Part shown: positions 47,781 to 56,167 of the stretch, piece after piece | Layout: every line of letters begins with the position of its first letter | Position numbering within the stretch: the first letter of the stretch is position 1 | From: Wohlfahrtiimonas chitiniclastica DSM 18708 | GTDB lineage: Bacteria; Pseudomonadota; Gammaproteobacteria; Cardiobacteriales; Wohlfahrtiimonadaceae | DNA: 64,000 nt | NCBI RefSeq assembly: GCF_000375345.1 | Contig: NZ_AQXD01000001.1 | Coordinates: 450,600 to 514,599 of the forward strand | Direction: 5' to 3' | Made by a program: the position numbers and the translations under genes | Notes under the pieces: model-generated | What the model saw: the letters and a program-made list of their open reading frames with translations, nothing else | What the model was told of the DNA's origin: nothing | Database searches by the model: none

Positions 47781-48791
47781 ATGAGTCAAGCATATAAAGA
47801 AGCAGGCGTAAACTTAGAAGCAGGCTATGAGTCTGTTGAGCGCATCAAAAAACATGTGATGAGCACCATGCGTTTTGGCGCGATGAATCTCTTTGGGGAT
47901 TTTGGTGGGGCGTTTGACTTATCTGAATTGGGATATCAAAAGCCAGTATTAGTGTCAGGCACCGATGGCGTTGGCACCAAATTAAAATTGGCCTTTGAGA
48001 TGAACATTCATGACACCATCGGTATTGATGCTGTTGCAATGTGTGTGAATGACATCTTAACGCAAGGCGCTGAGCCTCTATTCTTTTTAGATTACATTGC
48101 ATGCGGCGCGAACAATCCGGCACAAATTGAAGCGATTGTTGCTGGTGTGGCAGAAGGTTGCCGACAATCAAATGCCACATTGCTTGGCGGTGAAACCGCA
48201 GAGATGCCAGGTTTTTACCAAGATGGCGAATATGACATTGCAGGCTTTGCAGTGGGCGCGGTTGAAAAAGATGAGCGCATCACAAAAGAGAACGTAAAAG
48301 TGGGCGATGTGATCATTGGCTTGCCATCAAGCGGTGTTCACAGCAATGGCTTCTCATTGGTGCGCCACATCATTAAAAATCATGGTTTATCTTTGCATGA
48401 AACGTATCCGGGCTTTGATCGCTCACTTGGGGAAGTGTTATTGACCCCAACGATGCTGTATGTGCGTCCTGTTTTAGAGTTATTGAAAGCAGCTAAAGTC
48501 CACGCAATGGTGCACATCACCGGTGGTGGTTTTTATGAAAACGTACCGCGTGCATTGCCTGAAGGCATGGGCGCTGAGTTTGTTAAAGGCTCATGGGACA
48601 TGCCGGCCATTTTCCCATTTTTACAAGAAACAGCCAACATCCCTGAAGAAGAGATGTACAGCGTCTTTAACATGGGGATCGGCTTTATGTTGATGGTGGC
48701 TAAAGAGGATGCTGAACGCATTCTTGCCCACAATGCAGATGCGAAAATCATCGGTAAAGTGACAGATTCCGGGCAAATCACCTTCCAATAA
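47781..48791 (+). CDS. purM: phosphoribosylformylglycinamidine cyclo-ligase PurM
   Basis: AIR synthetase (336 aa). Motifs are [24 protein letters not shown] and [16 protein letters not shown], followed by [16 protein letters not shown]. It abuts the purF stop. A terminator-like hairpin follows the gene, before purN. Confidence 0.96.
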   Translation: MSQAYKEAGVNLEAGYESVERIKKHVMSTMRFGAMNLFGDFGGAFDLSELGYQKPVLVSGTDGVGTKLKLAFEMNIHDTIGIDAVAMCVNDILTQGAEPLFFLDYIACGANNPAQIEAIVAGVAEGCRQSNATLLGGETAEMPGFYQDGEYDIAGFAVGAVEKDERITKENVKVGDVIIGLPSSGVHSNGFSLVRHIIKNHGLSLHETYPGFDRSLGEVLLTPTMLYVRPVLELLKAAKVHAMVHITGGGFYENVPRALPEGMGAEFVKGSWDMPAIFPFLQETANIPEEEMYSVFNMGIGFMLMVAKEDAERILAHNADAKIIGKVTDSGQITFQ

Positions 48792-48798
48792 TTCAATC

Positions 48799-48826
48799 AC
48801 CCCAAATCCTCTGTATTTGGGGTTTT
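48799..48826 (+). terminator. terminator-like hairpin inside the pur operon (purM/purN)
   Basis: ACCCCAAAT and ATTTGGGGT (9 bp) with a seven-base loop, followed by TTTC. The short T-tract suggests partial termination or an mRNA-processing end rather than a full stop, as the same-strand purN starts 19 bases later. Confidence 0.6.
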
Positions 48827-48844
48827 CATTTAAATGGATGAATC

Positions 48845-49417
48845 ATGACGAAAATTGCAGTGTTTGGTTCAGGCAGCGGAACCAACTTTGATGCCATTAT
48901 GAAATGGATCAACAATGGCAAATTACAAGCTGAAGTTGTTTTAGTGGTGTGTGATCAAAAAGGTGCGGGCATCATTGAAAAAGCTGAACGTGAAGGGTTA
49001 GAAACTTTTGTTTTTAGTGCCAAAGATTATGCCTCTAAAGCAGAATATGAAGCTGTATTGGTTGAAAAAATGCGCCAGCTTGGCGTTCAATGGGTGGTGC
49101 TTGCAGGTTTTATGCGTTTAGTTGGGGAGACTTTATTAAATGCTTATCCACGCCATATCATCAATATCCATCCTTCATTATTGCCAGACTATAAAGGCAA
49201 AGATGCCATTGGCCAAGCGTATCGCGCAAAGGCAACAAAAATCGGTGTCACCATTCATTATGTGGATGAAGGTATGGACACTGGCGAAATCATCGCCCAA
49301 AAAGCCATTGAATTAACAGGCAATGAGTCACTTGAGGAAGTGGCGTACATGATCCATGCCGTCGAGCATGGATTGTATCCTGCCACTTTAGAAATGTTGT
49401 TTACAAAGGAGAAGTAG
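48845..49417 (+). CDS. purN: phosphoribosylglycinamide formyltransferase PurN
   Basis: GAR transformylase using 10-formyl-THF (190 aa). [13 protein letters not shown] starts the protein, and the catalytic segment [20 protein letters not shown] includes the asparagine and histidine; the aspartate is in [11 protein letters not shown]. The Shine-Dalgarno is weak (GGATGA). It is followed after two bases by purH. Confidence 0.96.
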   Translation: MTKIAVFGSGSGTNFDAIMKWINNGKLQAEVVLVVCDQKGAGIIEKAEREGLETFVFSAKDYASKAEYEAVLVEKMRQLGVQWVVLAGFMRLVGETLLNAYPRHIINIHPSLLPDYKGKDAIGQAYRAKATKIGVTIHYVDEGMDTGEIIAQKAIELTGNESLEEVAYMIHAVEHGLYPATLEMLFTKEK

Positions 49418-49419
49418 TT

Positions 49420-50961
49420 GTGTCTACAAAGCGTGCATTATTAAGCGTCAGCGATAAAGCTGGTATTGTTGAATTTGCTCAATCGTTGGCGAACTTGGGC
49501 TATGAGCTCATCTCAACAGGTGGGACAAAAAAAGCCATTTTTGATGCAGGCATTGCCGTCAAAGACATTTCAGAGATCACAGAATTCCCTGAAATGATGG
49601 ATGGCCGTGTGAAAACGTTGCATCCAAAAGTGCACGGCGGCTTATTGTCCATTCGCGGCAATGCAGACCATACAAAAGCGATGGCGGACAATGGCATTGA
49701 GTACATCGATTTGGTGTGTGTGAATTTGTATCCTTTTAAAGAGACGATTTCTAAACCAGGCGTGACGTATCAAGACGCGATTGAGAACATCGACATTGGC
49801 GGCCCTTCTATGTTGCGCTCTGCGGCTAAAAACCATGCATTTGTGACCGTGGTGACAGATCCTGCCGATTATGCAGTGGTGATCGAAGAGATCAAAGCAA
49901 ATGGTGACACCACCTTTGAAACCCGTCAGCGTTTAGCCCTTAAAGTGTTTCAAACCACCGCGGCATATGATGCATTGATTGCCGATTACTTCGCGCGCAC
50001 ATTAGGCGATGCATTCCCTGAAAAATTGACATTAACGTTTGAAAAACAGCAAGCGCTTCGTTATGGGGAAAACCCACATCAAGCCGCGGCGTTTTATCGC
50101 ACGCCCTTAGCAGAAAGCAATGCCCTTGCATATGCCAAGCAATTGCATGGTAAAGAGCTCTCTTACAACAACATTCAAGATGGTAATGCGGCTGTGAACA
50201 TCATGCTTGAATATAAAGAGCCTGTGGTGGTTGCTGTCAAGCACATGAATCCATGTGGCGTTGGCACCGGTTCAACTTTGTTTGAAGCATGGACAAAGGC
50301 TTTTGAAGCCGATTCCACCTCCATTTTCGGTGGCATCATTGCCACGAATCAGGTGATTGATGCACAAACAGCGACAGAAATGAGCAAGATTTTCTTAGAG
50401 ATCATCATTGCGCCTGCATTCACATCCGAAGCGCGTGAGATTTTAGAAGCGAAGAAAAATATTCGTTTATTGGAAAATCCTGCGATGGTTTCTGAGCTTG
50501 ATGGTGAATACACCACAACAGCGGTCAATGGCGGTTTATTGGTGCAAACGAAAGATCGTGGTGCCATTAACTTCGATGACTTTGAGATTGTCACAGAACG
50601 CGCGCCAACGAATGAAGAGAAAGAAGCCTTGCTCTTTGCTTGGAAAGTGGTGAAACATGTGAAATCAAATGCCATTGTCGTTGCTAAAGCGGGGCAAACA
50701 TTGGGCATTGGCGCCGGTCAAATGAATCGTGTGGGCGCAGCTAAAATCGCTTTAGAGCAAGCGGGCAGTGAAGCTGAAGGCAATGTATTGGCATCGGATG
50801 CATTTTTCCCAATGGCAGACACATTAGAGATCGCGGCCAAAGCAGGCATTAAAGCCATCATTCAACCGGGCGGTTCCATCAAGGATCAAGATTCGATTGA
50901 TGTGGCCAATCAATACGGCATTGCCATGGTCTTTACGAAAAAGCGTCACTTTAAACACTAA
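49420..50961 (+). CDS. purH: bifunctional AICAR transformylase / IMP cyclohydrolase PurH
   Basis: Catalyses the last two steps to IMP (513 aa). The N-terminal cyclohydrolase domain carries [16 protein letters not shown] and [14 protein letters not shown]; the transformylase domain carries KHMNPCGVG and the C-terminal [12 protein letters not shown]. The start is GTG at 49420 with AAAGGAG eight bases upstream; no ATG is suitably placed. purD, its common neighbour, is displaced 3.9 kb downstream. Confidence 0.97.
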   Translation: MSTKRALLSVSDKAGIVEFAQSLANLGYELISTGGTKKAIFDAGIAVKDISEITEFPEMMDGRVKTLHPKVHGGLLSIRGNADHTKAMADNGIEYIDLVCVNLYPFKETISKPGVTYQDAIENIDIGGPSMLRSAAKNHAFVTVVTDPADYAVVIEEIKANGDTTFETRQRLALKVFQTTAAYDALIADYFARTLGDAFPEKLTLTFEKQQALRYGENPHQAAAFYRTPLAESNALAYAKQLHGKELSYNNIQDGNAAVNIMLEYKEPVVVAVKHMNPCGVGTGSTLFEAWTKAFEADSTSIFGGIIATNQVIDAQTATEMSKIFLEIIIAPAFTSEAREILEAKKNIRLLENPAMVSELDGEYTTTAVNGGLLVQTKDRGAINFDDFEIVTERAPTNEEKEALLFAWKVVKHVKSNAIVVAKAGQTLGIGAGQMNRVGAAKIALEQAGSEAEGNVLASDAFFPMADTLEIAAKAGIKAIIQPGGSIKDQDSIDVANQYGIAMVFTKKRHFKH

Positions 50962-50978
50962 TATGAGTTAAAACGGTC

Positions 50979-51027
50979 ACCGAGGATGATGGCAATTCCC
51001 TCAAGCAAAGGCGCCATCATCCTCGGT
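50979..51027. repeat. 15-bp perfect inverted repeat after purH
   Basis: ACCGAGGATGATGGC (50979-50993) and its exact reverse complement (51013-51027) are separated by 19 bases, beginning 17 bases after the purH stop. The stem is strong, but no T-tract follows on either strand. It may be a rho-independent-like 3' end stabiliser or a protein site rather than an intrinsic terminator. Confidence 0.7.
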
Positions 51028-51397
51028 TGGCAGTGCAATGCTGCCTAATGCCGATTGTATCATCCATCTTTAGCATCATCTTCCCCCATTTTTATATGAT
51101 CATTTCTCTTTATGAGGCTCATAGACAAGCTTTATTGCGCTTGTTATTCGCGCCAAATCCTTGTCATATAAAGATATATATAGCGAAAATGTGGTTAAAA
51201 TCTATACAAACTGCCATTTTTATGGGGCAATGGCCAATTTATTGATGCATTCAGTATTTTATGGAATCAATCAATTATTGAAACATTAAAAGCCATGGGT
51301 AAAAGGTCTTTATTACATTGTTGTTACAAACTAGTCGATTGAAAAATAAGAAATATATAGTAATTTTGTGCACTTTGTATCCGATTTTACTGACTAA

Positions 51398-51428
51398 TTA
51401 TCAAACAATAATGATTGCTGTTTGATAA
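51398..51428. repeat. 10-bp perfect inverted repeat
   Basis: TTATCAAACA and TGTTTGATAA separated by 11 bases, in the non-coding region upstream of the amine oxidase. It could be a regulator binding site; a poly-A follows on the right, so a terminator in the plus direction is unlikely. Confidence 0.5.
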
Positions 51429-51622
51429 AAAAATGCCAGAAATATGACAATTATCCTTTGTTTAATTAACGATTTTTTTGATCTTAAAAATTTATATTTA
51501 GTCAATGATATAAATCAAAAAACTACTGTTTTTTATCAACTATTTTAAAGTCAAGTTTTTAAGTATTTGAAAAATAATAATAAAATGCGTATAAAAATTT
51601 AGCATGTCTTTCAAAATCACTG

Positions 51623-51631
51623 TGCTATGAT
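51623..51631 (+). promoter_or_regulatory. putative extended -10 promoter for the amine oxidase-cytochrome c operon
   Basis: TGCTATGAT combines TGn with TATGAT (51626-51631). No good -35 is spaced correctly. The transcript would have a leader of about 110 bases containing the hairpin at 51639-51658. Confidence 0.42.
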
Positions 51632-51746
51632 CCGCTGCCTGTGCTCTTGGTGGCACAGTTAGAATTTATTGTTTTGATGCTTGTCATGAAAATGAACTGT
51701 TTTTAGTGATAAATGTCAAGCAAATGTCAGAGTAGTGAGGAAAATT

Positions 51747-53327
51747 ATGGCTGAACAGGCTACAGAAATGAAGCGTCGCGACCTTTTAAAAATGATCGGT
51801 GCGACGGCCGGTGGATTTGCACTTTACAATTCCATGATGGCGTTTGGATTCATGAACAACAGTGATTTCAAAGGCACACCAGATTTAAGCAATGCACCTA
51901 AAGGCGCAACTGTCCTCGTATTAGGGGCAGGTCTTGCAGGTTTAGTGTCTGCTTATGAGCTTAAAAAAGCGGGTTACAATGTTAAGATCTTAGACTTTAA
52001 TGACCGAGTCGGTGGTCGTGCATGGTCTTTACGTGGTGGCGACGTTTACACTGAGTTAGGTGGTCATACACAAAAATGTGAATTTGACGAAGGTTTATAT
52101 TTAAATCCTGGTCCTTGGCGCATTCCTTACCATCACCAAGGTTATTTACATTATGCACGTGAGTTTGGCGTAGAAATGCAACCGTTCCAACAAGTGAACC
52201 AAAATGCATACTTACACAACTCTCAAGCATTTGGTGGCAAACCACAAAGATACCGTGAGATCTTCTCTGATTTCCGTGGTTACACCAATGAATTATTGGC
52301 CAAATCCATCAACCAAAATCAATTGGATGAAGCGGTCACTAAAGAAAACAAAGAAATGTTGTTAGAGTCCATCAAAGAGTGGGGCGGTTTAGATAAAAAC
52401 TATCGCTACACAGGACCTAGCGGTTCACCATTCCGTGGTTGGGCACAAGATGCGAATGCAACACATGACAACATTCCATCGACACCTTTAGATTTCAATG
52501 ACGTATTGTCTTCACGCTTATGGTCAGCATTGAACATGCATTTCGATTATGAATATGCATCCACAATCTTCCAACCCAAAGGCGGTATGGATCAATTACC
52601 TAAAGCGATTGCTAAAGGTTTGATGTCCAACATTCGTTTGAACTCTAAAGTGACTAAATTGATCCAAGACGATAAAGGCGTAACTGTTACGTACTTAGAT
52701 CGTGCCAATGGTGATAAAGAGATGGTGGAAACAGCAGATTACTGCGTATGTACCATTCCATTCTCAATTTTAGCGCAGATTCCAAACAACTTAAGCGCGC
52801 CAGTGAAAAGCGGTATCGCAGCGGTGCATTATGCCACAAGCTTTAAAGCGGGTATCCAATTCAAGCGTCGCTTCTGGGAAGAAGATGAACAAATCTATGG
52901 TGGCGTAACATTCACTGATTTACCGATTGGTCAGATCTCTTACCCAAGCACAGATTACCTCTCAAAAGGTAAAGGTGTGGTGTTAGGTTCTTACTTGTTC
53001 GGCATCAACTCTTTTGAATTCTCTGCAAAAACACCTGAAGAGCGCATGAAAAAAGTGATGGAAAACTTCCAAAAAATCCATCCTCAAGCGGTTAAAGAGT
53101 TTGACAATGGTATTTCTGTGGCATGGCATCGTCAGCCATCAACCTTAGGTTGTTATGGTTTATGGACAGAAGATACACGTGCTAAGCATTTCAAAAATGT
53201 CTCCACGATGGACAACCGCGTAGTATTGGCAGGTGAGCATGTTTCTTACATCCCTGCATGGCAAGAAGGTGCGATTTTATCTGCACTCGAAGCCATTGGC
53301 CAATTACACGCAAGAGCATCAAAATAA
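51747..53327 (+). CDS. Tat-exported flavin-dependent amine oxidase/dehydrogenase
   Basis: FAD-dependent amine oxidoreductase (526 aa) of the monoamine-oxidase family. The N-terminus carries a twin-arginine-like signal KRRDLLKMIGATAGGFALY, implying periplasmic location with FAD already bound. The dinucleotide-binding motif is VLVLGAGLAGLVSAYELKKAG; DRVGGRAWSLRGG and the C-terminal VVLAGEHVSYIPAWQEGAILSAL complete the FAD site (both shown in part). The start at 51747 follows GAGGA. It is 15 bases upstream of a c-type cytochrome gene. This suggests a dehydrogenase passing electrons to cytochrome c rather than to oxygen, as known for the nicotine-degrading pair NicA2/CycN. Substrate unknown. Confidence 0.85.
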   Translation: MAEQATEMKRRDLLKMIGATAGGFALYNSMMAFGFMNNSDFKGTPDLSNAPKGATVLVLGAGLAGLVSAYELKKAGYNVKILDFNDRVGGRAWSLRGGDVYTELGGHTQKCEFDEGLYLNPGPWRIPYHHQGYLHYAREFGVEMQPFQQVNQNAYLHNSQAFGGKPQRYREIFSDFRGYTNELLAKSINQNQLDEAVTKENKEMLLESIKEWGGLDKNYRYTGPSGSPFRGWAQDANATHDNIPSTPLDFNDVLSSRLWSALNMHFDYEYASTIFQPKGGMDQLPKAIAKGLMSNIRLNSKVTKLIQDDKGVTVTYLDRANGDKEMVETADYCVCTIPFSILAQIPNNLSAPVKSGIAAVHYATSFKAGIQFKRRFWEEDEQIYGGVTFTDLPIGQISYPSTDYLSKGKGVVLGSYLFGINSFEFSAKTPEERMKKVMENFQKIHPQAVKEFDNGISVAWHRQPSTLGCYGLWTEDTRAKHFKNVSTMDNRVVLAGEHVSYIPAWQEGAILSALEAIGQLHARASK

Positions 53328-53342
53328 TCTGAGGACGATGAA

Positions 53343-53756
53343 ATGAAAAAACTTCTTTTAGGCACGGCTTTATTCAGCTTAATGAGCAGTCTTGTATTTG
53401 CTGATGGTGCAGGCGGTGTGAACGATAAAACTGTGATCACAAAACGCGATGGCGCAGAAATCTATGCAGTTTCTTGTGCAGGTTGCCACATGCCAGATGG
53501 TAAAGGTGCAGTCGGCGCAGGTTTCTACCCAAGCCTTGTGAACAACCCTAAATTACAACAACCTGCTTACCCAAGCATTGTTGTATTGTATGGCTTGCAT
53601 GGCATGCCAGCATTAGGTGGCATTTTAGATGATGAACAAATCGCAAACGTTGTGAACTATGTGCGTTCAAACTTTAACGGCATCGATAAAGGCATCACAG
53701 CGAAAGATGTGACACCAATGCGTGTGAAAGATTATCAATATAACGACTTGAACTAA
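53343..53756 (+). CDS. periplasmic monohaem cytochrome c
   Basis: Exported class I cytochrome c (137 aa). Signal peptide MKKLLLGTALFSLMSSLVFA, one haem site CAGCH at about residues 45-49 and the distal methionine in HGMPALGG. It is in an operon with the flavin amine oxidase and ends at a strong terminator, so it is probably the dedicated electron acceptor of that enzyme. Confidence 0.9.
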   Translation: MKKLLLGTALFSLMSSLVFADGAGGVNDKTVITKRDGAEIYAVSCAGCHMPDGKGAVGAGFYPSLVNNPKLQQPAYPSIVVLYGLHGMPALGGILDDEQIANVVNYVRSNFNGIDKGITAKDVTPMRVKDYQYNDLN

Positions 53757-53780
53757 CAGTTCGGTCAAACGATGATCCTA

Positions 53781-53811
53781 AGGCAACCTCTGATGAGGTT
53801 GCCTTTTTTTA
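53781..53811 (+). terminator. rho-independent terminator
   Basis: AGGCAACCTC and GAGGTTGCCT with loop TGAT, followed by a run of T. It closes the amine oxidase-cytochrome c operon. Confidence 0.95.
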
Positions 53812-53840
53812 CATCATCTCTCAATTATTCATCAAATAAA

Positions 53841-53849
53841 TGGTATGAT
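53841..53849 (+). promoter_or_regulatory. putative extended -10 promoter for the mrr-like gene
   Basis: TGGTATGAT, an extended -10 with TATGAT, 42 bases before a small open reading frame that precedes the nuclease gene. Confidence 0.4.
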
Positions 53850-53890
53850 GTTCACCTTTGATGAACCTGATTGTTGTCAATAGGATGAAT

Positions 53891-53950
53891 ATGCCGCAAC
53901 CGCCGAATTCTCTTGTATTCGATGACCCTGTGATGAATGGGGGCATTTAA
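53891..53950 (+). CDS. 19-residue leader ORF upstream of the mrr-like gene
   Basis: ATG at 53891 preceded by AGGA opens a 19-codon frame (begins MPQPPNSLVFDDP) ending TAA three bases before the nuclease start. The stop region TAAGG also supplies the only Shine-Dalgarno-like bases near that start. Translation of the leader could therefore couple to the nuclease. It may be a genuine leader peptide or a chance frame. Confidence 0.35.
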   Translation: MPQPPNSLVFDDPVMNGGI

Positions 53951-53953
53951 GGC

Positions 53954-54853
53954 ATGCTGCCGAGTTATCAAGATTTAATGTTACCAATCTTGCAATGCGT
54001 CGCTCAGCACACATCCATCAGTACGCGCGCGCTCAGCGATGTACTTGTCGAACAACTTAATATTCCTGAAAAAGCCCGTCAACAAAAATTAAAAAGTGGG
54101 CAACTTGTCCTCACCAACCGCATCAGTTGGGCGTCGATTTATTTAAGAAAAAGTGGCTTATTAGAATCGAAAGCTCGCGGCATGCTGAGCATCACCAAAG
54201 CGGGTCGACGCATCGCTAAAGATGCAGACATTGACGCCATCAATAACCAGTTTTTGATGCAATTCCCATCCTTTGCAGCTTTTATGCAAGCCTCGCGTGC
54301 GCCACAAATCCCAAAAGAAAAAGAGGTGGATCGTACAAGTTTAGAGCGCTTAGAGGCTGCGCATCATGAAATCAACACACAATTGGCGTTGAGCTTAAAA
54401 GAGAAGATTCTTTCCGCATCGCCTGCATTTTTTGAAAAACTGGTGATTGAACTGCTTTTGGCCATGGGTTACGGTGGCTCAATGGAGGATGCAGGGGCTG
54501 TGATCGGACAAACGGGTGATGGCGGCATTGATGGCATCATTAAAGCCGACCGCTTGGGGTTAGATAATATCTATGTGCAAGCCAAACGTTGGCAAGGCAC
54601 TGTGGGTGAGCCTGCCATTCGTGACTTTGTGGGGGCATTGACAGGTTATCATGGCGCAAATAAAGGGGTGTTCATCACCACCGGTAAGTTTTCTAAAAAT
54701 GCTCAAAAGTTCTTCCCAAAAAATGGTGCAAAAGTGGTGCTCGTGGATGGGGAACTTTTAACGAAATTGATGATTGAGTACAACATAGGTGTCAGCGATC
54801 AGCAAGCATACGTAGTAAAAACAATTGATATTGACTTTTTTGACAGTGAGTAG
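53954..54853 (+). CDS. mrr: Mrr-type restriction endonuclease
   Basis: Nuclease (299 aa) with the Mrr plan. An N-terminal winged-helix DNA-binding domain runs over about residues 5-90 (ISWASIYLRKSGLLESKARG). The C-terminal PD-(D/E)xK catalytic domain begins near SPAFFEKLVIELLLAMGYGG; the catalytic core is GDGGIDGII followed by VQAKRW (D and QAK). Mrr enzymes cut methylated foreign DNA. No methyltransferase gene lies nearby, as expected for a modification-dependent enzyme. It lies between the cytochrome c gene and purD. Confidence 0.9.
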   Translation: MLPSYQDLMLPILQCVAQHTSISTRALSDVLVEQLNIPEKARQQKLKSGQLVLTNRISWASIYLRKSGLLESKARGMLSITKAGRRIAKDADIDAINNQFLMQFPSFAAFMQASRAPQIPKEKEVDRTSLERLEAAHHEINTQLALSLKEKILSASPAFFEKLVIELLLAMGYGGSMEDAGAVIGQTGDGGIDGIIKADRLGLDNIYVQAKRWQGTVGEPAIRDFVGALTGYHGANKGVFITTGKFSKNAQKFFPKNGAKVVLVDGELLTKLMIEYNIGVSDQQAYVVKTIDIDFFDSE

Positions 54854-54856
54854 TGA

Positions 54857-56119
54857 ATGATGAAAATTTTAATCGTGGGTAAAGGCGGGCGTGAGCACGC
54901 ATTGGCATGGAAAGTGAAACAAAGCGCTCAAGTATCAGAAGTGTATGTGGCGCCTGGCAATGTGGGCATGAAAGATGTGGCGCACCTTGTGAACATCAAT
55001 GAAACGGCGAGCGATGAGCTGGCAAACTGGGCAGAAGCGAATGCGATTGATTTGGTGATCATTGGCCCTGAATCGAGTTTAGTGGCAGGTGTGGCCGATC
55101 AAATGCAAGCGCGCGGCATTAAAGTGTGGGGGCCAACACAGGCAGCCGCACAAATTGAGGGCAGTAAAGATTTTGCCAAAGTGATCATGAATTGCTATGG
55201 TGTGCCAACCGCTGCGCACCAAACCTTTACACAAGTGGATGAGGCGCTTTCGTACCTTGAAAAAGTGGGTGTGCCGATTGTGATCAAAGCCGATGGTTTA
55301 GCCGCGGGTAAAGGTGTTGTGTTGCCACAAACGATGGATGAAGCCAAAGCGTGTGTGGTGGATATGTTAGAAGACAATCGCTTTGGGGACGCTGGCGCGC
55401 GCATCGTGATTGAAGAGTTTTTAGAGGGCAATGAATATTCCCTCATGTGCTTTGTGCATGGCAACAAAGTGGTGCCGATGATGATGGCGCAAGATCACAA
55501 ACGTGCATATGACAATGATGAAGGCCCGAACACAGGTGGAATGGGGGCTTATGCGCCATGCTTTACAGCAGAGAGTGAAGAGACTGCGATTGCTGTCAAA
55601 ACCATCATGCAGCCGGTGGCCGATGGCTTAGTGAAGGAAGGCATGCCCTTTACAGGCTTTTTGTATGGCGGCTTGATTTTAACGAAAGAGGGCTTTAAAA
55701 CCATTGAGTTTAATGCGCGCTTTGGCGATCCTGAAGCTGAAGTGATTTTACCGCTCTTAGAAAGCGATTTGGTTGATGTGATTTTGTCGATGTTAAGTGA
55801 CAATCACGTGCCAAGCGTTGCGTGGAAATCAGGCTATTGCGTGGGTGTTGTGCTCGCATCAAAAGGTTATCCTGAGCAGCCTGAAACAGGTTATCCATTG
55901 AAAACTTTGGCAGTGGATGAATCCATTAATATGATTTTCAATGCAGGCGTTGCAGAAAAAGCAGGGCAATTGGTGTCAAATGGTGGGCGCATTTTGGTGG
56001 CGACAGGTTTAGGCGAAACCTTTGATGAAGCCAAAGCTCATGCGTATGCCTTGATGAAAGAGATCGAAACTGAGGGCACATTCTACCGTACAGACATTGG
56101 TCATCGTTTTAAGGGCTAA
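54857..56119 (+). CDS. purD: phosphoribosylamine-glycine ligase PurD
   Basis: GAR synthetase (420 aa), an ATP-grasp enzyme. MKILIVGKGGREHALAWK at the start and GPESSLVAGVAD are typical. The ATP-grasp core is VIKADGLAAGKGVVLP and DHKRAYDNDEGPNTGGMGAY, with FNARFGDPEAEVILPLL. It lies three bases after mrr, so it is co-transcribed with it, although functionally it belongs to the pur operon upstream. Confidence 0.96.
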   Translation: MMKILIVGKGGREHALAWKVKQSAQVSEVYVAPGNVGMKDVAHLVNINETASDELANWAEANAIDLVIIGPESSLVAGVADQMQARGIKVWGPTQAAAQIEGSKDFAKVIMNCYGVPTAAHQTFTQVDEALSYLEKVGVPIVIKADGLAAGKGVVLPQTMDEAKACVVDMLEDNRFGDAGARIVIEEFLEGNEYSLMCFVHGNKVVPMMMAQDHKRAYDNDEGPNTGGMGAYAPCFTAESEETAIAVKTIMQPVADGLVKEGMPFTGFLYGGLILTKEGFKTIEFNARFGDPEAEVILPLLESDLVDVILSMLSDNHVPSVAWKSGYCVGVVLASKGYPEQPETGYPLKTLAVDESINMIFNAGVAEKAGQLVSNGGRILVATGLGETFDEAKAHAYALMKEIETEGTFYRTDIGHRFKG

Positions 56120-56134
56120 TGTTAATATGCGATC

Positions 56135-56161
56135 AAGCCGATACAATCGTATCGGCTTTTT
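56135..56161. terminator. rho-independent terminator after purD
   Basis: AAGCCGATAC and GTATCGGCTT with loop AATC, followed by TTT. It may also serve the convergent O-antigen ligase-like gene, which ends seven bases away. Confidence 0.9.
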
Positions 56162-56167
56162 GATGCG

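Larger units (their letters stand above)
51028..51734. other. long AT-rich non-coding region
   Basis: About 700 bases between the pur operon and the amine oxidase gene without a credible gene. It contains an inverted repeat (51398-51428), an extended -10 promoter candidate (51623-51631) and a short hairpin CTGTGC/GCACAG (51639-51658) in the presumed leader. No tRNA, known riboswitch or transposon end is recognisable. Its size suggests that the downstream block is independently regulated. Confidence 0.6.

Noticed and set aside
51027-51245. A 72-codon open frame in the long non-coding region after purH
   Set aside because: No ribosome-binding site, no recognisable protein pattern, and it begins inside the right arm of the 15-bp inverted repeat.
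51505-51518. FNR-like site (ATGAT-N4-ATCAA) upstream of the amine oxidase
   Set aside because: Nine of ten positions match, but the region is very AT-rich and the site would be about 125 bases upstream of the likely start, too far for normal activation.
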